Part shown: piece after piece, positions 1-13,900 of the stretch | Numbering within the stretch: position 1 is the stretch's first letter | Layout of the letters: each line of letters opens with the position of its first letter | Assembly: GCF_004027225.2 (NCBI RefSeq) | Contig: NC_044288.2 | Coordinates: 14,270,744-14,334,743 of the forward strand | Source of the DNA: Strigops habroptila | Taxonomy: Eukaryota; Chordata; Aves; Psittaciformes; Psittacidae | Length of the DNA stretch: 64,000 nucleotides | Direction of reading: 5' to 3' | Made by a program: the position numbers and the translations under genes | The notes under the pieces: generated by a model | Seen by the model: only the letters and a program-made list of their open reading frames with translations | What the model was told of the DNA's origin: nothing | Database searches by the model: none

Positions 1-3000
1 CTTCCACTTTTGTGCATTTATTGTTCCTAAAATGGAAGATTGGCTTTAAAATATTTAGAAAGGGAACAAAGGAAGATTTTCAGAAACCTAACTCTCTTTG
101 TTACAGTCTAAAGAGTGATGACTGCTGTATTAGCTAGTGGGTTGTACGCTTTCAGTTATTGTCCCATGCACAGAAACCCTTTTTCCCCCACCCAGGTTTT
201 GTTTGTAAAAATGTGCTGAGCCCCAAGACTGATACAGTGAGAACTGGACCCCCTTCCCTTTAAGAGATTACTACAGAACTGTAATCAGTGAAGCAACAGA
301 TATTAATTCTCTCGCTTCCAAGCTCTTTTCATCTTTCTTTGTAGGAAGATTCAGCTTGGAAAGCTGTCACCAGCTTAATCAGTTTGCTATTATTGAGACT
401 GGTGTTCATAGTACAATTTATTAAATCAGTTTATTATCCTCCCAACCAACTTCAGTGATCAACTTGTGAAAACATTGGAAGAAATTTAAAACTAGTGTAA
501 GTGCTGCCTGTTTGGATAACAGCACATTTTGCTATTTAAAGGATTACTCATCTGCACCAAAACAGGGAGAGAAGTTAATTTCAGTGATGTAGAGCTTTCT
601 ATTTCAGGGAGCCTTGGCTTGCACATTGTGATGGATTCAGGAAGAAGTCTAATTCATTCTTAAATTGTTAAACAGCACGTTAAGGCTGAGTATCTAAGTA
701 AAGATGAATGGATTCATTTGTAATCTTAAACAAGCATGTCTGCATATGGAAGGGTAGGAACAGGAGGCCGGGATAACCTGTAAACAGATGAACAGTTGCA
801 CTTCAGGTTTTGGTGGTTGGAAAGCAGTAAAATAACTGCAGGGAAGGGAAACCAGCCCTGTCTGCTTTAACGGGAATTCTGCAGGTGCTCCAGTCCTCTC
901 TGCCTGTGCCATGTCCCCTTCAGCAGGAGGAGGAAGGTTCCCTGGCTTTCCAAAGTGCAGTGGCTCTCCTGTCTTCATATCTTCAGCCTTTTGAGTGTAA
1001 ACTGAAGCAAAGCACATCAGGAAAAGGCAGGATACTGTAGGGCAGAGGGAACTCTGGTTTCATTGGTGGCATCCAATCTGCAGGCAGCTGCTTTTGGATG
1101 ACGAGGCCAGAAGGATGAAGTGCAGTCAGACCACCATAGGAGTTTCATATAGAGGAAAAAAGTCTAACAGCTTTGGGACCGCTTATGTTAAGCGGGACTG
1201 CTGTTGAGGCTTCTCTGCTATCTTCATACAGTTTTATTTACAGCTCAAAATAAAGCAGTAGTTCTTGACTGGTACTGTTAATGTATACACTGTATATCAA
1301 GTTTATTGCAAAGTCTGTTAGCAAGCTACCAGCCTAGTTTTTAATCTGCAGATAATCTTACTCTCATTTATATGCTTGGGCTCTATTACTTTGCCCAGTG
1401 TAGGCACAGCCATTGGAATCCATCCAGTTCACCTAACAACTTTCATTAAAGAAAATTGCCCTTGTACTAAAAATTACTCAGTGTGACAAGATTCCATAAT
1501 ATATTTTTTTAAAGCCTCATAAAATTTTGTAGCAGTTAATGCCACTTGTTTGTTTTTCTGAGATTTTCTTTTAAAAGCAGAAATTGACTTAATTGTGACA
1601 ATACTTGTAATAGAATGAAATAACTGTTTTCTGAGTGTATAGAGACCAGGCTGGATGCACGAATAGCACACAGATAAGGAAATAAGAAGCCTTGTCTTTA
1701 AAAAGTATGTTTTATTGTGCTTTGTTCGTTGTTTGTGAGGTTGCTTCACAGTCTGTGACTCTTTAGTAAGGGGAAGTAGATACAATAAATTCTGCTCACT
1801 TGCTGTTCATGGTACATTAGTCTTAACCTTATAAAATGCAGTGATCAAGCATGACTTTTTCTGCAGCGATTGGGAGCAGCTCATCTGAGCATCATTGCTC
1901 CTGGCTTCAAGGACTTGGAACGTGTGTCCCCTGCATCACACATGGGTGCTGATGGAGTACCTTGCTTCCTCCAGCCATCAATGGCATAAGAAGATTCCCA
2001 ATGTGTGAGATATTTCTTAACAGTGCAACACAGAGCAGGCTATGTGCTGTGAGTGTGAAATGCTTTGGTATTTCTTTACTACGGAAACATAGTAAGTAAG
2101 TGCTAAAGAAGCAAACCCAGCATTTGGGAATGGAATGGGAAGTCAGTGAATTAGGCTACTTGGTGTCTCTTTGCAAAGTACTTGCCTGAGAACTCTGTGG
2201 CTCCTATGCTGCCTTTTCTCCTGTCATGCTATGAAAACAGGGAAATACCTCAGTTCTTCTTATTCATTAATAGACACAAATCAACCTGTCTTCAGTTTGT
2301 GTGTAGCAGAGCAGCCATCATCATCATGACAAATACAGCCAAGTCCAGTGACTTTTATTCACTTGCTGGTGCATGTCTTCCTGTGTGGGACCAGATCCAA
2401 AGCTGTGCTTGTGTTTCCCGATGGCAGGCTTAGCTGGGCCATGCTCATACCCTTGGAGGAATGGGTTAGGCTGCCTTCAGGTGTCATCCCATATGAGAGC
2501 GCACACCAAACCAGGACAGTTCAGACAGGTATATGATGCCGAAACCTAAAATGACCAGTACACAGGTGGAAGACAAACCTCTGGGATCTTTCACGGTCTC
2601 ATTTGCTTGTTTCCAGCAAAATAAGAGTTGGAGAAAATATATACAGATTTTTCCATTGCTTTGGAGCTTTGGATTTTTTAAGACTTCGTAGGTCTGGTTT
2701 AGATAATTTAAATATTGTGGGGTCTGATCTTGCAAGTGCTGCAGAATCTGTGGCTATTGTTAGGGGAATCAGACCCTGAGCATCTGCGTGACGGTTACCT
2801 CCTTCCTGTGCGTACCTATAATGAGCACCAGCAGCCACTCTCATGTTTATCTTTGGTAGATTCACTAACGTGTACCTTCCGTCTTCGGCTTAGCTGATTT
2901 ATGCTTGAAGCGAGGGTTGTTTGTTCTCTTTTCTGATGAACTAATCCTCTGTGATAAACTAACAATGGCGAGGGATGAGCTGTGATGTTAAACAGTGGTG

Positions 3001-4801
3001 GTGGCGGCTTTTCTATTTGTTCTTGTTGAGCCTACCCACTGTTTCAGGATGAAGGCAGCTGCAATAATAACATATCTAGTTTCTATGGAAGGCCCTTATT
3101 TGAAAAATCTGTAATTGAGTGGACAAAATTTCTGGTTGCTTGAGAGGATCTATTCAAAAGAGACTTGAAAAGGGTGATGGAAAAGCGTGCTAGACAGCGA
3201 GAAGGGCTCTATTGAGCAGGGATACGTAGATATTGTGGGACAATTAGACCTGTCAGGCAAAACACTAAAATGCATTTGTGAGCAAAAAAATCCTGGGGGA
3301 TGTTAAATAAAGCTTTGAAAAGAGCAAAGTGCTTGGTAGGGATACCTCAAAAGCAAAGTTGATCTGGGTGGTGTTTGAAGGAAGGCAGGTGAGAGCTGCT
3401 TCAAAAAGGAGGTGCAGACTGTGTGTTAGTCATAGGGATTTTGCCCATTTTTTTCCTCCAGTAGCTAAAACCCTGAAGCACAATTGCTGGGTCAGCACCG
3501 TCAGAGTTTTATGACTTAGTGAAGTTTATTTGCCCCTTTGCTCTTTTTAGAGACTTATTCCAATACCTGGCTTCCCCCGTGCCCTGTTCCGTTCTCACAC
3601 TGGCTGCCTTTTCAGCCCCTGCCTTTCATCGCTGCTTTGGAAGCCAAGGAAGACTCTGCTATGCAGAATGGAGTGGATGTGTTCCCTGTAGTCAAGGCAA
3701 ATAAGCCTGTGAGGTTATTTGTATTTGAATGATTGCCTCTATTCAAGTTGTGTTGTGTGAGATTTTAAGATTAGTTAATTGCTTAGATTTGACAAAGTAG
3801 CTTTTGCCTAGCAAGGCTCGTTTCCTTGATCAGTTGCTGATGGCAGTGGATAGGATGGTGCATTAATGAACAGTCCCTGGCACGCTGTGAATGGGGTTTG
3901 CTGTCAAGTCAGTCAAAACTTCAGATGCCTAAAGATCAACCCATTAGCAGTTAGGCCAGCGTCAGCTTTTAGCCTATTTTTAGGTTTTTCTTTGGTGCTT
4001 CACTCTTTGATGTAAAGACAGCTGTGTGCCCCTCACTCTTTATGTAGACCAAGCTTTTTCTTTCCACTTCTAAACAAGCTGTCTATTGTTTTGATCACTC
4101 AGTAATCTTCTGCAGCTCCCCTGTTTGAATTCTTGTTAATTGTGGTGACTACAAATGTCTGTGCTAATTCAGATGTGGCTTCAGTCCATATTCAGTAGCG
4201 TAAATATTTCCGTATTTAAATGCAAATATCTCCTCTGATAAGCATTTAATGAAGCCATCCAGACACACGCAGTGGCTATGCCTGCTGTGCTGGCTTGGAG
4301 GGATGGCTGACTAGGCTTTTTGCTGTTTGTTTATGCATGAGTAGATAGATGGTCATGTATGTTTTGAGGAAACCCAAAGCAACTTAAATCCGCTGAGTGT
4401 TTACTTCTGGAAGTAAATTGGCCTGTGTCTCTTCTAAGCTACACTGCTTTTCCACAAAAGTGTCATAGAATCTGCTCTGATAAAGTTCTCCCAGAGTTCT
4501 GCTGCCTGGTTTCTTATTGCTCTTCCTCTGCTGCTTTCTTTCTCATCCTGCACTCCTCCATCTTCTCCTAGTTGTTCTTTTTATTGTTTACTGCTTCTAA
4601 GGTTTTGGAACATCTTCAGGAGTCGGTTAAGCAGTTATGTTTAAACCCTGGATTTAAAGGAAATCATTCTTCCTTTTTCCTGTTACTGCATTTGTTAACT
4701 GCTCAGGCCATACTTCCAAAGATAGCTCTTTCTGGTAAAGAAGGAATGACATTTTTAAGAAATTAATTGTTACAATGATTACATTTCTCATTTTCATGCA
4801 G
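1..4801 (+). other. GALNT10: GALNT10 intron (3' part), no exon seen
   Basis: No reading frame here resembles the preceding GALNT10 exon, which should end in the acidic donor-binding region just before [10 protein letters not shown]. The stretch is ordinary unique AT-leaning intron with no recognisable CR1. A perfect octamer ATGCAAAT lies at 4220-4227 in a short AT-rich block. The intron ends in a pyrimidine-rich tract and ATGCAG at 4796-4801. Confidence 0.75.
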
Positions 4802-4987
4802 AACACCTGAAGAAACGCCTGGAGGATTACATGGCCCAGTTCCCAAATGTAAGAATCCTCCGAACCAAAAAGAGAGAAGGGCTCATAAGGACTCGGATGC
4901 TGGGGGCCTCTGTGGCCATAGGGGATGTCATCACCTTCTTGGATTCCCATTGCGAGGCCAACGTGAACTGGCTGCCGCCTCTGCTAG
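4802..4987 (+). CDS. GALNT10: GALNT10 coding exon with DxH metal motif
   Basis: The acceptor is ATGCAG and the donor GTAAGTG. The exon begins at the second base of a Glu codon ([11 protein letters not shown]...) and ends with the first base of the Asp codon completed at 6751. It holds [18 protein letters not shown] and the DSHCE block, whose Asp and His bind Mn2+ in this glycosyltransferase family. Confidence 0.96.
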
Positions 4988-7900
4988 GTAAGTGTGTGGT
5001 GCTGTACATGGCTGAATACTGAACTGCTGAAGAGCTGGCACCTTCTGCTTTCCCCTCATGCTGTAAGTGAACAAAAGGAAGATGAAATGTCTTAAAAGCA
5101 AAAACAAACCACCCACAAGACTTGGGTGATTGTTGGAAACTTTTATAGCCGTTAATTTTTTCCATTCTAGAGTCCTGTACTGTATAATAACCCTATCATA
5201 TGCTTTGCTTAATTAAAAAGCAGAGATCATATTCTTCTATTTCCTTGCTAAATGAAATCTTAAGTCATTTATATCTTGCTAGAAGGCTGAACTATCACAT
5301 GGTCATTCAACAGCTTGCAGAGGAATGGCTTTATGAATCAGAAAGATCTTTACATATAGTTTTTAAGTAGATTTTAGGTATTTTTTTCTCCTATAGAACT
5401 ATATTTAACTTCATAGTCTGCAAGCCTGTGGAAAATACTTCTTGTGAATGACAGCTGCTGGTATGTCTTTGTAGAACATATGCAGTCCTTTCCAAGGCAG
5501 TGCTTCATCTTTAAGGAGGCATCAGTTTTACGTCGTCAGTTCTTTTCAGGGATGACTAATTGAAAGGACAGTGCCTTCTGTTGGTACTGGCCAGAGGCAT
5601 GCAGGTACTACAAAACTCCTTCACAACCCTATTGCAAGTGACCTGTCAAAACTCTCTGTGGTGTGACTTCATTGAATGAACTGTGGCACCAACGGTCAAG
5701 GGGAGGTATAAGAAAACCAGTTATACTTGTCAGCAGGATTGCTGGATGGTAATATACTGTTGCTTTCACTACAGTTTGTATCTGGCAATAGTATAAAACA
5801 TTTGCTGCTTCATGAGCCGCGGGGAAGGAGGACAGAATTAGCTCAAATGCCATTTAAATGAGAACATGTAGAGTATGCATTAATTTTAAAGCATAGAAAG
5901 GATTTGTTAGACGTGCATTGGAAGCCGAAACATCATTTGTCGCCTCTGCTCCGAAAGTTAACTTCCAACAAGAGACCGTCTCAGTAGTAAAGTATTTAAG
6001 AAGTTCCAGATGTTTATGCAGGAATTAATCCTATGTTGTATTATTTGGTTGGAAGAAAAGGTTGAGAGGAGGAGGTACACTTGCATTTCTTGAGCCTGCT
6101 GAGAGTAGTAATGCCATTAGTCTGGATCGCTTCCTGCCAGATTCTGGCATAGCAGTTAAAGGTAGGTGCTACGATAGGTTATTGCCCTGGCTTTGAATCA
6201 GTGCAGAAAGGGTTCACATCCTGGTTGCTCGTTAAAATGAGGACTGTTCACTAAGTACAGGATGTCTGTTTTCAGCCTGGCAGTTTAGGTATCTGTGGTA
6301 GTGTGCCTGTGTCTTTCTGTTCTGCTCCTGGGTGATCATAGAATCATAGAATGGTTTGGGTTGAAAGGGACTTTAAGCTCATCGACAAGCAGGGACACCT
6401 TCTACTGGACCAGGTTGCTCCAAGCCCTATCCAGTATGGCCTTGAACACTGCTAGGGATGGGGCAACCACAGTTTCTCTGGGCAACCTGTGCCAGCGCCT
6501 CACCACTCTCACAGTAATGGCCACTGTAGCATGAGTGTCTGGTGGTTTTATCTCAGTAGTTCAAGCTTGAATATTTCGTTGCAGAAATACCAGATGAATT
6601 GATACAAATTGGAGCATCTGCCCAAAAGAATGAACAGGAAGAAAACTATGTCATTCTTGGACAACTTTGTATTTTGATTACTCTTCTGTAATTTCATGGT
6701 CAAAGGAACCAGCTGGTGCAGGTTTTCTAACATGTTTCTCCAATCTTCAGATCGCATTGCCCGAAACCGCAAGACTATCGTTTGCCCTATGATTGATGTT
6801 ATTGATCATGACCACTTTGGATATGAGACTCAGGCTGGAGACGCAATGCGAGGTGCATTTGACTGGGAGATGTATTACAAGAGGATCCCTATTCCTCCTG
6901 AGTTACAGAAACTTGATCCCAGTGATCCCTTTGAGTAAGTTACTGAAACGAAGTGTGCGAAGAGCTATCTAACAAAAGAACACCCTGTTACAGGGTTGGT
7001 TTACACCTCAGTGTAGTAAAAGTCAGAAGCTGGTGTTAAGCTACTTGCTTTTTGGCAGCTGTTTGCTTAGTTGGTCTAAAAGAAACGCATTGTGTAGTAG
7101 CTGTGAACACTCTCCTTTTCATTGCTATTTTTTGCCACCTTAATTCCCACAGAAGTTAACATTTCATTTAAAACTGTAATGTGTAACATTTAATGTGGTC
7201 ATTTATTACTGAAATCTTTCAAACATAACTTACTATCGCTAATGCTCTGCCAAAAACAACAAACCAATGGCAGCTTATATGTCATTCCCAGGTGGGGGAA
7301 GAAGAAAAACTAGCAGTATAATTACAGCAATTTTGATGATTGCAGTGCATTGCAGAAGTAAATCTGCGATCAAGTTATGTTCTGCTGTTGCTGTGCTTGC
7401 CAACATTGAGACAGTTCTGCTGTCCTTTATAGTTATGCAGTGTTCCAACAACACTTTTTGAGGTCAAGCTCAATGACTTGACTGTATTACTGAGACACAG
7501 CATCCCATGTGCAGCATATGGGTCCCAATGGGAGAGGTTATATCCTGTCATTTCATGGTGAACTCTTTTGACTGCTTGGAGGAGAGGCATTGACTAGTTC
7601 TGAAGGGAGCCTGGTCTCGTCCTCCTCATCTTTAAGTGGGAAATTTAGTAGATAATGCAAAAACAACTGTTTGATGCTCTGATAGGGCTGCAAAGGCACC
7701 AGAACACTGGGTGGTGAAAAGAATATTTGTCAAATCTTGCTTTGTTTTTTAAATGTTTAGCCAGAGATCTGTATCTTTGAATGTGTTTGTAATATGGAGT
7801 CTGGTTTTTCCTTAAGGTCTCCTGTAATGGCTGGAGGACTGTTTGCAGTCGATAGAAAGTGGTTCTGGGAGCTGGGAGGGTATGATGCAGGTCTGGAGAT

Positions 7901-10900
7901 ATGGGGAGGAGAGCAGTATGAAATATCCTTTAAGGTGAGCTATGTTCTCTGGAAATTACTTCTGTTTTGAAAAGTAAGAATTGTTCCGAGGCACAGAATG
8001 TGAATGATCTATCTTGTCCTTGCTTTTGTGTGTGATTAAAAGGTGAAAGAGCTGGGAGTAGTAAGATAGTACACAGAAGAAACAGCACTGATGTGACCAG
8101 TCATTTGTGAGGGTCAGTTTTGGAGCATGATTAGCTGGGGTGTCCCCCGTTCTGTGGTCACAGCTTCAGATGTGTGCGCTCCTCCCAGCAAGGGTAAGTC
8201 AGTTTGTGTGGAGCTCTCTGACTTTAGGCTTCTTAGTACTCACCCCGGCAAGATGATGAAATACCCTCCTTGAGGGGAGGAGGATTCTGGCAGCTCAGTG
8301 TTTGTCCAATAGCGTACCTCAGTTCTGAGCTTGAGTTCCCAAAGATGAGAGTAACTTACTGTCTATAGTCAATCCATCTGACTCCTGGCTGCAAGGAACT
8401 GAGGCTATTAATTACCCTGTAAGAAATACTCAACAATTGGAATAACAACACTGTTGCTGGCAATGACTTCAGATCATTAACTGTCTGGCTTGGGGACATT
8501 TCTGTTACTTACTGATTGACCAAGCTGTTCAGTTGAAGGCTTTAAAATAAGAGTTAGACAACCAAAACTGCATACCAATAGTAACGAGTCACTGTGACCC
8601 GTGAAGACCTCTGGTACCTGTGTTACCTTGGAATATGGCACTCTGAAATCTATTCTAGGAAACCTACTGGAATGTCCCAGACCACTGAAGGCAGATGGCT
8701 AGTTTTCTCTTCAGTGATGAGAATCCTTTCGATAGTCTACAGAGAACTGAGTAGAGACTTCTACATTAAACTGTTTGGACTGCTGTGTGGTTTCTCTTTC
8801 ACAGGTTAAATACATAACCTTACAGGTGTTTGGATGCTACTGACCTAAGCCAGTTGACCTCTGCATGGGGCCAGAAGAAGGTAGCAGTGCTAACATAGGG
8901 CACAGTTTAGCGTCAGCAGTTAAAATTCCTTATGTTTCTCCTGACAAACGAGTCATGGCTGATCTCTTACAAAACAGATTGCTAAATCCCAATGCCTCTA
9001 TGCAATTCAAAGGCATATCCAGCTGTATTCTGCAAGCCATGTTACCGTGTATACTCACTGTGTGCTGCTTACCATACAGCAAACAATGGGGAAAAAGAGA
9101 CACTGTTTTGAAGACAAAGTCTTTTCTGCCATTGTTTGCTCATAAACAAACCTAAAGTAATAAAGTCACATCAGAGGTCCCTTCTCTATAGTGGTAGCAG
9201 GAAGGGAGGGGTGAGGGCACCCTCTTTGGAGATGTCATTGCAGTTAGAGCCAGTTCTTTGTGTTGCATGTGATGAAATTGTGTAACGCTGTCATTCTCTG
9301 CAGGAGGTGCAGTGGCAATATTCAGCCTCTTTTCCTTGGCCCTTTTAGGAAATGCTGGTTTCCAAGAGTGATGATAGTGGCTGGGGAAGCCCTTTGTCTC
9401 TAATGCCACAGCAGACAGTCACACTGCTCGATCTGCAGGAAATAAGACCACTTCATTCATCTGTTTGCTTATCCTCTCTGAAACACAGTGTTTTATTTCA
9501 GTCCAGAGATGGTAATTTATGGAGGGATAAATTGGCTTTAATTAATCTCTGCAAAGACCCCCTTTTTCTTTCATTGTGCAACAGAAAAATGAAGTTTTAA
9601 CTGAAAGAAGCTCAGTGTATTTTCAGAAATTAAGATAAATTGATACATTCATCTGTGGCTGATAGATGTAATAATTCTGCTGGAATTGAAAGAATAGAAG
9701 GTTTGTTCACAGAATTTATGAAGCTATGACATTTCCTGGTGAGCTCAGAGCTACGTTTTTACCTTTAGAAGCAGACTGAGATTTTGTAGTTAAAGAGGCA
9801 CTGTCAAATAATTTAGACCTCTGGGTTTAGATGTGGGGTACCTGCTTTCATATTATTTATTATCTAATGGGAATTCAGATTCTAAGGGTGCCAAATTTAC
9901 GGCACAGCTTCAACAAAGAACCCATTCCTGGCCTGAGAGTTGTGGGTGCAGGTATTCTTTTTGTACTGCTGGTCTTTGATCCATTGCATCAGATCTGGCC
10001 TTCTCCAGCCTCACCAGGAGTAGGGGTCTTTTTTCCATAAGCATGTTCTTTTTCGCCATGTATAGACTGTGCTTTACAGGTTTTCTGCCTTTATTTTAAA
10101 CCCCAGGGCTCTGTTGCTGAGAGACTGGAAATAAACAAGTTTATTTAGGAGCCTCTTGTCTTTCTGTTTTGAGATCATACGTATTTCTGTCATCACCTGG
10201 CTCTGCTTCCTTCTCAGAAGAAACTTTCAGTCTGAAGGCAAGCCATCAGTGTTTAGCACCTCTGAAAATATTTAGCTGGAGGATGCATCAAACTCTATTG
10301 ATAGAAGCCTTGCTCCTTGTGTGAAATGCATACACCAGACATCACTAGGAAACGTAGCATGCTGGAGGGACCGAAAAATGTAGGTGAACTTTAGATTAGA
10401 AACAAACTTTCTAACCATAACTGCTGGTTTGTAGTTTGCTGGGTCTTCTCAATCTCTTAAAACAGAAATTTCTAAATTAGAGATGGAGTCAATCTGTTCC
10501 ACATTCAAGCAGAAAGCATGGGCGTCTTCCTTCTCTTGACCTGGCTATATCAGTGCCTATAACCCAGTACTTCTACAGGTCAGGGTGTTTCCTCCTTCAG
10601 GTCCGCACCAGATGCAACAGAAAGATTTCAGTCTTGAATTTTAGTGGCAGGCATTACCCTTGTTCAAATGAGCCTCACTTTTCCCTGAACCCTGCTTGCA
10701 GAATGCTCCAGGCAAACTGCTTTGCAGATCTGTGTGCTATAAGCACCATTCTCCCCCATCTCAGTGGGTTGCCAGATGCTGACCTTTGAATACGTGCTTG
10801 TATTTTGGAGAAAGGGTAAACAAGCGTGTACAGCTATTTCTGTGTGGCACTTGGTACCTTTCCTCTCCGCTGCTACTCACTCTACAGCCATAGTTTCTCT

Positions 10901-13900
10901 GTTCAGTTGACTCCACTGAGGGGTATTTTTGGTTTTGGGGAGTCGCTTCCATACCTCTCCTCTCTTACAGTTTTTCCTGGTCTTTTTGGCTCTTTCTGCA
11001 ATGATGTGAGCAAAATTGAATACCCCAAATGACAATGTATCTGTCTTCTTCTAAACACAACTTAATAGCTCTGGTTTTCAGTATGTTCCTGCATAATCCT
11101 ATATTCTGCTGCCTTTGTAACCACTTCATTTTCTTTGAGATTATTGTATTTGATTTGGAGCAGTATCTATGAAGCATTTAAATTCTTCCTTACTGCAAAT
11201 GCTACCCTGTACAGCAATTATGTACGCTCAGTTTTACTTGTGATCATGTTGCCTCTTTTCCAGTATTTTTGTGGCTTCTATTCTGTTTGGCTTACTCAAT
11301 CTTCACTAAATTGTTTTATGCTTCTCTTCCTTAAATATATAGTCTCTGATTTTTTGGGTATGGGGAAACAGAAGAGGAAAAAGTGATGTTTTGTATAGGC
11401 ATAAATATGGATGTACTTTATACCTCAAATTATGAGTGGTTCTGAGTCCTTTAGTTTGTACATTGTACTTCAAGAGCAAAGAATGAGAATCCGGATGTCC
11501 CTCACTTACGTGATCTATCATTTCAGTTTGAGAAATGTTTGTCTTGTAATCTAGAGATTGTAAAGCCTTCCTAAAACGCAGAGGGCTTGGTGCAAACAAG
11601 CCGTATCGACAGTTGCCCTGAAAAGAACAGACAAGGGGAAGGCAAAAGAGATAGGCAGTGCTCCTGGTCATCACTCCTTGCTTCAGCAATAGGAAACATC
11701 CACTGCACTTATTCTGGTGGTTGTAGATCATTGCAATTTGCCAGATCCTTTTCCCAAAGCATAAACATGGTTTGTATAAAACATGTCACATATTTTCCAA
11801 CAGATCCAAGTGCTCCATAGCTTCTGTTCAGATATGCATCTTCTTTGCCCCATGTCAGCAGCACATTTCTGATGCACATTTTGCCCCTGGCAGGTGTGTG
11901 GTCAGGGTACAGCTGCCAACGGATTGCTTCTGACAGCATTTCTAGTTGTATATTAAGTTAGCGCTGATTGTGAGCCTCCACTGCTTATTCCAGGCACATC
12001 CTCACGCCACTTTCCAGCAGCTCACGTTTGCCCACACTGAAACAGGCCGGGCATCCTGCTGCTTTTTTTGTGGTTGTTTTAAGCCAGCACATGCTGCTCA
12101 ATTCTAAGGCGCTCGGCAGCAGTACAGGATGGCTTCCTTCTCCCTCCCTAACTGGGGATGCAGCCATCGGTTTCAGACCATTGACTTGAATTTTTGGCCT
12201 CTGTTCACGCTGTGTGCTTGGTTCAGGCTCCAGAGTAGCCTCCTGCCAAGCAGCAGCAGGAAAGTGGACCCCTCCACTCTCTGGAAGGTGATTATTGGAA
12301 ACTGCTCTCATTACTCTCAGATACTCCAGACGGTAAGGAGGGGCCGTGCTGGTGTACATTGTGTGAGAGCAGGCGTTGTGCAAACACACAGATCCCAGTG
12401 CCTTTTGAGCTACCTTAATCTCTTATAGAGCAATAAGTCCCAGCTGCAAGAATAGCTGATGCTTACAATACTGAGGATTATGATTTTCCTGCACTATTGG
12501 ATGCCCTTGCTTTCATCCTCTCACCTACCTTGTTATGCAGAGAACCCCCTTGGCTTATCTGCTGTGTCCTTCCCACCTTGCAGGGTGTGCTCAAACAAGC
12601 CAGTTTCTCTCCATTGCTCCATCCCATGGTCTTTATTTCTGTTGTGGCTTGCAGACAGCTTTCTTTTGAAGGCCTGACTTTTGCCTTTGTGTGTTTTCCC
12701 TCTCTTGGGAAGCATTGCCTCATCATGGAAACCATAAACCTTGTATACCCGGATAATGGCGTTCACACACGAACTGCAGTATTGTATTGGGTGCTTGAGG
12801 GGAGAGGTTCAGCTCTCTTACATGACATTGTTTTCTGAAATAGCAGGAAGGGAATTGGATCAGCATAACATTCCCATGTAGAGAATAGGTGGCATATTAT
12901 CTTGTGCTTTCATAGCACACGAGCTGAGTCAAAGGCTCTTGAGTTGTTTTATGAATATGGAGTTACAGCTCTCCCGGCCACTGAGAAGATGGAAGTAATA
13001 TCACTGGTATTGTTATTTTACTTCCTTTGTATGTGTTTATTTTATTATGCTGAGATTGTGCCCGAAGTAAAATCTGTTGCAGTGTGCACATTGACCTCAA
13101 TGTCGGCAGGCTTTCTCTTAATTTTAGCAGATCTGTCAGCTCTTAGATTCCTAGCTCAAAATGTAGATCAGTAAAATTGGTGCCTGAGGAGGAAGAGAAA
13201 TTTCCTGTTCTCTCTTAATGAGATCTGATTAGATCATTGTATAAAGCCCTGTCTGCCTAGCCAGCTTTAGTTCTTGTTCTTATGGCATTTTAGTAAATGG
13301 CTGATTGAGATTAAGTGCGTGAAGTTCGGGCTCTGATGTTTGCAGTCGTGTCAGCCAGGGAGATGAGGCATCATCTCACCCTTCTGTAAAACAACACGAA
13401 ACTGGCTCCCCTGGCCTAAGGAGAACACAATAAGTGTCAGTCAGTGTTACCATGAAGGCACAAGGTGCTGCCCCACAGAACAGTGCTGTTTAAGTTGTTT
13501 GACAAAGCTGTATTTATAGCGGTGTAAGTTCTCTTGTGTTATGCTTGTGAGCTGTAACCTTGTTTAAAATCACCCAAATACCACTAACTGAGTGGAAGCA
13601 TCCTCTCAGCTATTTTGGGTTTGCTTCACTAGCAGTTATTCCTTGACAGACCTCTGGATGTGATTCACCTGACCTTTAACTCTAACTTTCTAATGCTTTT
13701 GTTAGCTGTGTTTTACCAATGCATGTCATGTTCTTTCCCTCTCCCCCTTCTTCCAGTTTTATAGATAAGGACTGGTAATTGTCTTTATGGAGGTTGTAAT
13801 GAGTTCTGTCACCACACAAAGCAGCTCACTAATAACATAAATCAAAGCAGCAATGAATGAATGGAAAGCATGCTTTTAAAATTAGATTTGTACTGCAAGT